Assembly: GCA_047638815.1 (NCBI GenBank)
Contig: JBLIMR010000095.1
Location: 1-5,962 of the forward strand
Reading direction: 5' to 3'
Origin: JAJRRH01 sp047638815
Lineage (GTDB): Bacteria; Bacteroidota; Bacteroidia; Flavobacteriales_D; JABDKJ01
Length of the DNA: 5,962 nucleotides
The notes under the pieces are model-generated. The model did no database searches, had not been told where the DNA came from, and was given only the letters and a program-made list of their open reading frames with translations. Made by a program: the position numbers and the translations under genes. Of this stretch, positions 1 to 5,962 are shown one piece after another. The first letter of the stretch is position 1. Every line of letters starts with the position of its first letter.

Positions 1-1312
1 TGCTTCGTAGTAGTCTCAAAGAGTAAATGCCAGAAGAAACTTCTGGTAGTGTCAGCGTTATATGTAATTGATTAGACAATGAAGTTTCCATAATTACTCT
101 ACCTGTCAAATCCACTAATTGTATTGCATGAAAGTCTGATTTCATAGGTAGTTCTATTGTTACGTGAGTGGATGCTGGATTGGGATATACACTAAAATTC
201 GATCTTTGAACTTCAGGCAATCCAACTGCACAATCTATCGGACACCAATTTCTTTCTGAGAGTGCGCATCGAATGCTGTTCATGGCCTCTTTGTCCTCCC
301 CAACACCAGAAAAGGTACGTAGTCCTAGCGATCTGAGGTACTCTAAAAATGCTTCGTCATCGATGCCATAATATTCACCCAATTCATCTACATCGGCTTG
401 TGACCAATCTGCAACTTTAAAGATGGATAGAGACTTAATGTTGTCATAATGCGTGTCCCAAGCTAGGAATACCTCTTCAAAGAATTGCGCTTGCATGCTC
501 TCATTAGCACCGCAGATAGGGCTGGAAGCGTAGCCACATTCCACCATATATATTGCTTGCTCGATGTCCGGATATTCGTTGACAAGATTGTCGAAATCAT
601 CATGTACCGCAATGGGTATATTCATCTGAAAACCCGGAAGTAAGGGATAGTATGTTGCACTAACTATATCCAAGCCATCATTCAGTTGGTGGCATAATGA
701 TGACGTGCTGAAATCAGTCAAACGTTCGTAGGATAAGGTAGTTCCGACAGGTAGCTCAATCCCATGCAGCGCCATGTATTTCTCCTTTGCATACGGCACT
801 ACAGCATTCAGAAAAGTTTTGTAACGAGTATACTGCTCAGCATCCGTTCCCATGAAGATGGCGGATTCATTTCCAATGTTGAGTAGCTTTATCTCAACAT
901 CTGGAATATGATCAAACACAGTGTCGAGAAAAGCTTTAAAGCGCTCGATCATCATTGGGTCGTCATATGCCATGTTAAGAAGATCACTGGGAATGGCATT
1001 CACTGTCGTGTTCATAGTTCCTATATTCAGTTCCAAAGGCATATTATAGGCTGGATAGTATATGTTTGTTATGTCTAAGAATTGCATATTTTCTGGATCG
1101 AAAACCCCAGCAGATGTTTCGTAATTGCCCCAGAGATATTGTAAATGATTCATGTCCATACAATGAGCAATAGCGAATTGAAAGGCTTCATCATAGGTCT
1201 GTGATTCAGAACTACTCACTTGGTAGGAGAGTAGGCGATCTCCTTTAGGGACTTGAGAGTGTACCAATGCATACTGGAGCAATAAAAATATTATTATAAA
1301 GGTGTTTCTCAT
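1..1312 (-). CDS. Secreted clan GH-A-like glycoside hydrolase with T9SS sorting domain (3' end cut by window edge)
   Basis: Reading the minus strand from an ATG gives 437 codons with no stop before the window edge. Residues 1-19 form a signal peptide (hydrophobic IIIFLLLQYAL, cleavage likely VHS|Q). The next ~340 residues fit a (beta/alpha)8 barrel: WGNYETSAGVFDP at 61-73, GNES with N148-E149 (candidate acid/base, end of beta-4), ATYYPL at 219-224, MVECGY with E258 (candidate nucleophile, end of beta-7) and ADWSQ with W303 (beta-8). Clan GH-A enzymes place their two glutamates this way. Six cysteines (207, 259, 267, 349, 357, 361) suit an exported protein. From ~372 comes a T9SS type A sorting domain: SVYPNPAST at 374-382, DLTGRV at 401-406 and SGIYSLRL at 427-434. 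Roughly 10-20 C-terminal residues are probably missing. Family, substrate and activity are inferred; I cannot assign a GH number. It is divergent from the operon, and sampled lines are richer in GC than the rightward genes. Confidence 0.85.
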   Translation of the reverse strand, partial: MRNTFIIIFLLLQYALVHSQVPKGDRLLSYQVSSSESQTYDEAFQFAIAHCMDMNHLQYLWGNYETSAGVFDPENMQFLDITNIYYPAYNMPLELNIGTMNTTVNAIPSDLLNMAYDDPMMIERFKAFLDTVFDHIPDVEIKLLNIGNESAIFMGTDAEQYTRYKTFLNAVVPYAKEKYMALHGIELPVGTTLSYERLTDFSTSSLCHQLNDGLDIVSATYYPLLPGFQMNIPIAVHDDFDNLVNEYPDIEQAIYMVECGYASSPICGANESMQAQFFEEVFLAWDTHYDNIKSLSIFKVADWSQADVDELGEYYGIDDEAFLEYLRSLGLRTFSGVGEDKEAMNSIRCALSERNWCPIDCAVGLPEVQRSNFSVYPNPASTHVTIELPMKSDFHAIQLVDLTGRVIMETSLSNQLHITLTLPEVSSGIYSLRLLRS

Positions 1313-1577
1313 GACTGTGAACGTTCTTATTTATTAAACGGATGCCGAACTACGTTAGTTACATTAGATATTTGGTTTCAATTCTTATTTACAGATAATA
1401 GTCAGATCAAATTTTGTGATAGAAACTCTTTTTAAGAATTTATTTATCATTTGTGAAATCCTAATTATTTCTGTTATGATGTTGGGAGCACGCACAAAAA
1501 TAGGATATAAGTTGAATTATTGATTGACCTTAAAATTTCTTCAATAAAAAGTACCCCAAAATAAAAAATAATATTTT

Positions 1578-1595
1578 AGGTTGTATATGCAACCT
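1578..1595. promoter_or_regulatory. Palindromic operator, probably for the adjacent MarR protein
   Basis: AGGTTGTATATGCAACCT is an 18-bp inverted repeat. The 6-bp arms AGGTTG and CAACCT are perfect, and only the two inner positions (T1584 and G1589) break the symmetry, giving 16 of 18 symmetric bases. Its length and its place just before a marR gene are typical of MarR-family operators. It covers the -33 element of the promoter, so binding should block RNA polymerase. That the neighbouring product binds here is inference. A near-copy of the core lies at 2057-2068. Confidence 0.75.
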
Positions 1596-1610
1596 TTAAG
1601 AGTATATTTG
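1581..1610 (+). promoter_or_regulatory. Bacteroidota-type promoter of the marR-RND operon
   Basis: TATATTTG at 1603-1610 matches the phylum's -7 consensus TAnnTTTG at every fixed base. TTG at 1581-1583 is the -33 element, separated by 19 bases, inside the usual 17-23 range. The -33 lies within the palindromic operator. The expected transcription start, a few bases past the TTTG, falls at about 1614-1618, on or beside the GTG start codon of the regulator. Confidence 0.7.
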
Positions 1611-1614
1611 TCCC

Positions 1615-2088
1615 GTGAAGAAAAAAAAGGAAATAGATGTTATTGCTGGAAACCGTTGCTGTCCGTTGGGAAGTTTGACTCTTTTGTCAAGAAAAATAGG
1701 CAAAATATTTCGTTGTCACATGATGAAATTAAATGTAACAAATAGTCAGGTTGGAATATTTATGATTCTTTTTCACAAGAGAGAAGTAGTGCAGAATAAA
1801 TTAAGCTTAATGCTTGATTTAGATAAGTCTACGATATCAAGAGACCTCGTCCGTATGGTAGATCGCGGGTATTTATTTAAAGCCAATGGAAAAAGAAGTC
1901 CAATAATAGGGCTAACACAAAAGGGAGAGAAACTGGCTAATGAAATTTACCAGGAATGGGAGAAGGGTTATGCGGAATCGGTAAAAATATTAGGAGAGGA
2001 TGGATTTGCAGCTTTAAGGCTTCTAGAGAAGAAGTTGCTTGAAGATGAAAGTGCTATTGTATATACAACATTAAACAAAACTAAATAA
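1615..2088 (+). CDS. MarR-family transcriptional regulator
   Basis: A 157-residue winged helix-turn-helix protein of normal MarR length. Residues ~18-40 form the first dimerisation helix, ~45-55 (QVGIFMILFHK) lead into the DNA-binding domain, ~61-84 hold the helix-turn-helix with recognition helix STISRDLVRMVDRG (72-85), ~86-104 form the wing ending in the hallmark LTQKG, and ~105-142 are the C-terminal dimer helices. MarR proteins are usually repressors released by a small ligand or by oxidation; C15, C16 and C34 could serve redox sensing, but this is unproven. I accept the GTG start because the frame is open upstream only to a TAA at 1531 with no other ATG, GTG or TTG, and the next ATG (codon 36) would remove the first helix. 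It stops one base before the RND exporter start, so it probably controls that operon and itself through the palindrome at its promoter. Confidence 0.92.
   Translation: MKKKKEIDVIAGNRCCPLGSLTLLSRKIGKIFRCHMMKLNVTNSQVGIFMILFHKREVVQNKLSLMLDLDKSTISRDLVRMVDRGYLFKANGKRSPIIGLTQKGEKLANEIYQEWEKGYAESVKILGEDGFAALRLLEKKLLEDESAIVYTTLNKTK
2057..2068. promoter_or_regulatory. Second, intragenic operator-like palindrome
   Basis: TTGTATATACAA is a perfect 12-bp palindrome within the last codons of marR. It differs from the core of the upstream operator (TTGTATATGCAA) at one base, the change that restores full symmetry. It lies about 21 bases before the exporter start codon. No TAnnTTTG element follows it, so it is more likely an auxiliary binding site or roadblock than the operator of an internal promoter. 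Function is inference from the similarity. Confidence 0.5.
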
Positions 2089-2089
2089 T

Positions 2090-4402
2090 ATGATTGAGGA
2101 AAATAGACTTACAAACTTTGCTAAATGGGTAGTCGAAAAGAAGTGGTTGATTTTAATCGCTTCATTTATTTTTACCATTATTGCTGGTAGTGGAATGCAA
2201 TTCCTAAAATTCAATAATGATTATCATATTTTCTTTGATGATGACAATCCTCAAGTTTTGGCTTTTGATGGACTTCAGGAAAAATACACCAAAGATGACA
2301 ACGCATTTATAGTTATTGCCCCTAAAGATGGTGAGGTATTTACGAAAAGCACTTTGGCTGCGATTGAGGAGTTGGAGCAAATGTCGTGGCAAGTGCCATA
2401 TTCTACTCGTGTTGATGCTTTATCGAACTATCAACATACTAGATCAGTTGGTGATGATATGTATGTAGAACCACTTGCAGCTGACGTTTCTAATAAATCG
2501 GATTCCGCAATGGCTTACATTGAAAGAATAGCATTGCGTGAACCAGCTTTATTACACAGGATAATAAATGAAAATGCGAGTGTCACGGCAGTTAATATTA
2601 CCGTAAACCTTCCAATTGATAGTATGGATGCACCAATGGAAGTTATGGGATATGTCAGGGATATGGTTAGTACATGGAGCGAGAAGTACCCTGAATATGA
2701 TACTTATATTTCAGGTATAGTCATGTTGAATGGGTCATTCGCAGAGTATACCATGAAGGATATGGGAACACTTGTTCCTCTTATGTTCCTCGTGATATTG
2801 CTTGTTGTGTTTCTAACCACACGAAGTATAAGTAGTATGGTTACATCACTTTTTGTATTGCTCTTTTCAATTATGGGGGCCATGGGAATCGCTTTATGGT
2901 TTGGAGTTGAATTAACTGGTCCATCAGCATCTGCGCCAACGATGATTATGACACTTGCAATTGCGGATAGTATCCACTTGTTGGTGACTATGTTGCAATT
3001 GATGAGAAAAGGTATGCCTAAGAGAGAAGCTATCGTTGAAAGTGTTAGAATTAATTTCATGCCAGTGTTTATAACCAGTGTTACAACGATCATTGGATTT
3101 TTAACATTAAATTTTGCAGAGGGAGCTCCTTTTCACGATCTTGGAAATATAACAGCAATAGGTGTTGCATTAGCGTTTTTGTTTTCAATAGTATTGTTAC
3201 CAGCATTAGTTGCCATACTACCTTTTAAAGTAAAAATTAGAGAAGATAAAGAGGGGAAAACAGTATTGTTGGATCGTTTAGCCAACTACATAGCAGCTCA
3301 TACAACTAAGGTTTTGGTGATTTCTATCATTGCCGTAATTGGGATAAGTTATTTGTCATTGAAAAATGAATTGAATAACAAGTTCGTTGAGTTTTTTGAT
3401 GAAAGCGTTCCATTTAGGAATGATTCAGATTTTATTAGTGATAACCTTACTGGCATCTACAATATAGAGTATTCATTGGGAGCAGGAGAATCTGATGGTA
3501 TAAGTACACCTGCATATCTCCAGAAACTTAGTGATTTTGAAAAGTGGTTTAAAGAACAGCCTGAGGTAGTTCATGTCAATTCATTTTCGGAGACAATGAA
3601 AAGAGTCAATTCATCAATGCATGGGGACGATAAGACGTATCACAAAATACCTGAAACCAAAGAAGAAGCCGCTCAGTTTTTACTTTTATATGAAATGTCA
3701 TTGCCATATGGACTTGACTTGAATAATCAGATTAATATTGATAAATCTGAAACACGGTTTACAGTTACACTCAAAAATATCTCAAGTAATGAGATGATCG
3801 CCTTAACTGAAAAGGCGGAACAGTGGTTACGAGATAATGCTCCTGCTTCCATGTTTAGCCATGGAATAAGCACGGCATTAATGTTTTCACATATCACGAA
3901 GACCAATATGGATAGTATGTTGCAAGGTGGATTTGGTGCATTGATACTCATATCTGTTATTCTGATTTTTGCCTTAGGAAGTTTTAAATATGGAATGATT
4001 AGTCTCATACCGAACGTAGCTCCTATTGCAGTCGCATTTGGAATTTGGTTTATGTTGGTAGGGCAAATAAATATGGCTGTAACAGTAGTGCTTGGTATGA
4101 CCTTAGGGATTGTGGTTGATGACACGATTCATTTATTAACGAAATATATTAGAGCCCGTAGAGAGATGAATAAATCACCTGAAGAGGCTCTTCGTTATGC
4201 ATTTCATACTGTAGGTAGGGCAGTTATCGTGACTACAATTGTCTTAGCAGCTGGTTTTTCGATTTTAATGCAATCTTCTTTTGGGTTTAATTCTGATATG
4301 GGTAAACTAACAGCCATTACCATAATAGTGGCATTAATTTTGGATATGACTTTGCTGCCGGCAATTCTTTTGACGGTCGATAGAATGAAAAAAAAGAAAT
4401 AA
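2090..4402 (+). CDS. RND/MMPL-family exporter (HAE3-like), inner membrane
   Basis: A 770-residue inner-membrane transporter with the duplicated RND layout: TM1 (~18-38), large periplasmic loop (~39-225), TM2-TM6 (~226-379), short cytoplasmic linker (~380-405), TM7 (~407-424), second periplasmic loop (~425-612), TM8-TM12 (~613-763) and a lysine-rich tail. The halves share a charged TM4/TM10 motif, ADSIHLL (D293, H296) and VDDTIHLL (D677, D678, H681), where RND pumps relay protons. At ~770 residues it is much shorter than drug-efflux AcrB types (~1,000-1,050), and no membrane-fusion protein gene is present. This fits the HAE3/MMPL group, whose studied members (HpnN, MmpL3) move lipids. The start codon lies one base after the marR stop with an A-rich leader and no Shine-Dalgarno, suggesting translational coupling. 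The following LolA-like and barrel genes probably act with it. Cargo is unknown; a lipid or hydrophobic metabolite is the best guess. Confidence 0.9.
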   Translation: MIEENRLTNFAKWVVEKKWLILIASFIFTIIAGSGMQFLKFNNDYHIFFDDDNPQVLAFDGLQEKYTKDDNAFIVIAPKDGEVFTKSTLAAIEELEQMSWQVPYSTRVDALSNYQHTRSVGDDMYVEPLAADVSNKSDSAMAYIERIALREPALLHRIINENASVTAVNITVNLPIDSMDAPMEVMGYVRDMVSTWSEKYPEYDTYISGIVMLNGSFAEYTMKDMGTLVPLMFLVILLVVFLTTRSISSMVTSLFVLLFSIMGAMGIALWFGVELTGPSASAPTMIMTLAIADSIHLLVTMLQLMRKGMPKREAIVESVRINFMPVFITSVTTIIGFLTLNFAEGAPFHDLGNITAIGVALAFLFSIVLLPALVAILPFKVKIREDKEGKTVLLDRLANYIAAHTTKVLVISIIAVIGISYLSLKNELNNKFVEFFDESVPFRNDSDFISDNLTGIYNIEYSLGAGESDGISTPAYLQKLSDFEKWFKEQPEVVHVNSFSETMKRVNSSMHGDDKTYHKIPETKEEAAQFLLLYEMSLPYGLDLNNQINIDKSETRFTVTLKNISSNEMIALTEKAEQWLRDNAPASMFSHGISTALMFSHITKTNMDSMLQGGFGALILISVILIFALGSFKYGMISLIPNVAPIAVAFGIWFMLVGQINMAVTVVLGMTLGIVVDDTIHLLTKYIRARREMNKSPEEALRYAFHTVGRAVIVTTIVLAAGFSILMQSSFGFNSDMGKLTAITIIVALILDMTLLPAILLTVDRMKKKK

Positions 4403-4434
4403 AATAATAACACAAAAAAATCAATAGATACACT

Positions 4435-5223
4435 ATGAAAAAGATAGCTTCAATATGTGCGATGTTCGCACTTTGCACCTTCAGTTATGTCTCAGCACAA
4501 TCAGATGATAACAAAGGACTAGAAATCTCTAAACAAGCTGAATCGGCAGATAATGGATGGGTAAATTCATCCAACGCCCTAACCATGACTCTTAAGAATA
4601 AGAATGGTCAAACAACAGTTCGTGAAACTCATGGTTATAACATGGAAGTCACAGGGGATGGAGATAAATCATTAACCGTTTTTGACACACCAAAAGATGT
4701 TCAGGGAACAGCGAGTATGACTTACACTCATAAAATTGGTGATGACGACCAATGGCTTTATCTGCCAGCTTTGAAAAGAGTTAAAAGAATTTCCTCAAGT
4801 AATAAATCAGGGCCTTTTATGGGTAGTGAATTTGCCTTTGAGGATCTTTCATCCCAAGAGGTTGAAAAGTATCAACATAAATACATAGGATCAGCAGATG
4901 TAAATGGAGTTGCCTGTCAAGAGATTGAAAGAATTCCCGTTGCAAAAACATCAGGATATACAAAGATCACCGTGTTTTTAAACACAGAAAATTTCCGTCC
5001 TGAAAAGTTAGTTTTCTATGATAGAAAAGGAAGTAAACTGAAAACATTAACTTACAGTAACTATCAGCAATATTCTGGAAGTTATTGGCGTGCTGATAAT
5101 ATGAAAATGGTTAATCATCAAAATGGAAAAGAAACGCTTTTGGAATTTAGAGATTATAAATTTAATGATCCTGATATCACCGAGGAGAGCTTTACACAAA
5201 ACAGTTTGAAACGAGCAAAATAA
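4435..5223 (+). CDS. Periplasmic LolA-like carrier (outer membrane lipoprotein-sorting protein family)
   Basis: A 262-residue exported protein. Residues 1-21 are a signal peptide (KK, hydrophobic IASICAMFALCTF, cleavage VSA|Q). No lipobox is seen at the cleavage site, so it should be soluble in the periplasm. The body matches my recollection of the LolA-like 'outer membrane lipoprotein-sorting protein' family (PF17131): QWLYLPALKRVKRI (106-119), the GPFMGSEFAFEDL stretch (126-138), a central VNGVACQEIERIP (156-168), VFLNTENFRPEKLVFYDR (180-197), then WRADNMKMVN (218-227) and a final strand near LEFRDYKFN (236-244). Such proteins fold as a half-barrel that shields acyl chains or other hydrophobic ligands. 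These genes commonly sit next to HAE3-type RND exporters, as here, 32 bases after the RND stop. It probably takes cargo from the exporter and carries it to the outer membrane. It is unlikely to be the housekeeping LolA, which is shorter and not linked to an RND gene. Confidence 0.85.
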   Translation: MKKIASICAMFALCTFSYVSAQSDDNKGLEISKQAESADNGWVNSSNALTMTLKNKNGQTTVRETHGYNMEVTGDGDKSLTVFDTPKDVQGTASMTYTHKIGDDDQWLYLPALKRVKRISSSNKSGPFMGSEFAFEDLSSQEVEKYQHKYIGSADVNGVACQEIERIPVAKTSGYTKITVFLNTENFRPEKLVFYDRKGSKLKTLTYSNYQQYSGSYWRADNMKMVNHQNGKETLLEFRDYKFNDPDITEESFTQNSLKRAK

Positions 5224-5962
5224 ATGACAATATACCATTTTATTGTTGGTGCCTCATTAATTCTTTCATCCGGTTCTTTGGCAGTTGCCCAAGGGGATGA
5301 TCTGAACAATGATGGTTCAGAAAACACCAAAGTTAAAAAGAGAATATTCACCTCGGAGGTTTCTGGAAACTTTCGAGGTGATTATAGATTCTTTCCAGAA
5401 GAAGGTCTATACGCAGGACAGCGACAGGAGTATTTTTCTACCGTTTTTAATCCTGAAGTATATATTGATTGGAATAAAGGAAAGCAGCTAATTCAATTTA
5501 AGGGTTTTGGGAGACTCAATCAGTATGATACTAAACAAAGTCATTGGGATATTCGGGAGTTGTATTACCTGCAAGTTTTCAAAAAGTGGGAGTATAGCGT
5601 AGGGGTAAAGCAGATTTACTGGGGATTTACGGAATCTAACCACCTTACAAATGTTATTAATCAAGATGATTTCTTAGAGGGGAATGATATAGATAATAAA
5701 CAGGGACAGCCAATGGTTCATTTGTCATTTACACCAAAATGGGGTGTGGTGGACATTATTGGTATGACTTATTTTAGAGACTTAAAATTTCCAGGTGTAA
5801 ATGGCCGAGGAAGACCGCCTTTTGAGATCAACGAAAACGGAGGTTACGAAAGTGACAACGAGGAATATAATTTAGACCTTGCCATACGTTGGTCACATAG
5901 TATTAAATCATTGGATATTGGGCTGTCCCATTTTTATGGGACAAGCAGAACACCTTTTTTCA
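5224..5962 (+). CDS. Predicted outer-membrane beta-barrel, DUF1302-like (3' end cut by window edge)
   Basis: An ATG directly abuts the preceding TAA (no spacer), and the frame stays open for 246 codons to the window edge. Residues 1-22 are a signal peptide with cleavage AVA|Q. An acidic linker follows (GDDLNNDGSEN, 24-34), then alternating aromatic and polar strands typical of outer-membrane barrels: EVSGNFRGDYRFF (46-58), QLIQFKGFGRLNQY (89-102), WEYSVGVKQIYWGF (122-135) and, near the end, LDIGLSHFYG. The segment VGVKQIYWGFTES followed by NVINQDDF (126-150) resembles the conserved 'G-x-Q-x-x-W-G-x-x-x ... N-x-x-D' stretch I recall from proteobacterial DUF1302 proteins, which are encoded beside RND exporters and a partner periplasmic protein. 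Its place after the RND and LolA-like genes supports an exit-port or acceptor role. Homology to DUF1302 is a judgement by eye; a generic porin is the alternative. The zero-base junction suggests coupled translation. Confidence 0.8.
   Translation, partial: MTIYHFIVGASLILSSGSLAVAQGDDLNNDGSENTKVKKRIFTSEVSGNFRGDYRFFPEEGLYAGQRQEYFSTVFNPEVYIDWNKGKQLIQFKGFGRLNQYDTKQSHWDIRELYYLQVFKKWEYSVGVKQIYWGFTESNHLTNVINQDDFLEGNDIDNKQGQPMVHLSFTPKWGVVDIIGMTYFRDLKFPGVNGRGRPPFEINENGGYESDNEEYNLDLAIRWSHSIKSLDIGLSHFYGTSRTPFF

Larger units (their letters stand above)
1313..1614. other. Divergent intergenic region
   Basis: These 302 AT-rich bases separate the leftward hydrolase-like gene from the rightward operon and hold no convincing gene. 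The right end carries the promoter and palindrome listed separately. On the minus strand I found no full match to TAnnTTTG with a -33 TTG; the nearest, AAAATTTG (complement of about 1412-1419), lacks the first T and a -33 partner, so the promoter of the leftward gene is unresolved. I see no terminator, tRNA or riboswitch fold. Confidence 0.6.

Noticed and set aside
1075..1100. TTGCATAT half-site resembling the operator, inside the leftward gene
   Set aside because: Only one half matches; the other half (TTTC) has no symmetry, so it is likely chance.
1348..1360. Small palindrome AACTA-CGT-TAGTT in the leader of the leftward gene
   Set aside because: Five-base arms with a short spacer are expected by chance in about 300 bases, and it has no second copy or link to a promoter element.
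2204..3093. Open frames on the minus strand at 2204-2392 and 2704-3093 inside the RND gene
   Set aside because: They lie wholly within a long, well-supported membrane protein gene, lack recognisable domains, and look like the antisense shadow of hydrophobic codons.
3727..4413. Minus-strand open frames at 3727-4125 and 4204-4413
   Set aside because: Antisense to conserved TM segments of the RND protein, with no family resemblance and no promoter or leader.
4403..4434. Possible internal promoter or terminator in the 32-base gap between the RND and LolA-like genes
   Set aside because: The gap is A-rich with no TAnnTTTG, no stem-loop and no T-run, so it is read as a simple intra-operon leader.
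4861..4876. Inverted repeat GTTGA...TCAAC inside the LolA-like gene, superficially like the operator arms
   Set aside because: The spacer does not resemble the operator core TATATG, the arms are short, and it lies mid-gene far from any start.
5047..5491. Open frames at 5047-5238 and 5154-5351 (minus) and 5309-5491 (plus)
   Set aside because: They overlap the LolA-like gene end and the signal-peptide-bearing barrel gene, which explains this stretch far better.

Overview
The window looks like a fragment of a Bacteroidota chromosome (Flavobacteriia, Cytophagia or a relative; I cannot place it more finely). Three signs support this. The leftmost protein ends in a type IX secretion (T9SS) type A sorting domain, a system confined to this phylum. 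The best promoter matches the Bacteroidota sigma pattern TTG-N19-TAnnTTTG. Start codons follow A-rich leaders with no Shine-Dalgarno sequence. Sampled sequence lines are about 30-37% GC in the rightward genes and about 40-43% in the leftward gene.

Layout: (1) Positions 1-1312, minus strand: a secreted TIM-barrel protein resembling clan GH-A glycoside hydrolases with a C-terminal T9SS sorting domain. It is cut by the left edge a little before its stop codon. (2) Positions 1313-1614: a 302-base divergent intergenic region, with a promoter and an 18-bp palindrome overlapping each other at its right end. (3) Positions 1615-5962, plus strand: a tight four-gene run of a MarR-family regulator, a 770-residue RND/MMPL exporter (HAE3-like), a periplasmic LolA-like lipid or lipoprotein carrier, and a predicted outer-membrane beta-barrel resembling DUF1302 proteins, cut by the right edge. 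The gaps are 1, 32 and 0 bases. The first and last genes of the window are partial only because of the window edges.

The rightward operon reads as a self-regulated trans-envelope export module. A proton-driven inner-membrane RND protein would hand a hydrophobic cargo to a soluble LolA-like carrier, which would deliver it to or through an outer-membrane barrel. A MarR repressor would sense the cargo or a related small molecule. The cargo is unknown. The most striking sequence feature is the operator. The palindrome covers the -33 element of the promoter, and a near-identical 12-bp core (11 of 12 bases, itself a perfect palindrome) recurs inside the end of the marR reading frame, just before the exporter start. 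The promoter also sits so close to the GTG start that the mRNA is probably leaderless or nearly so.
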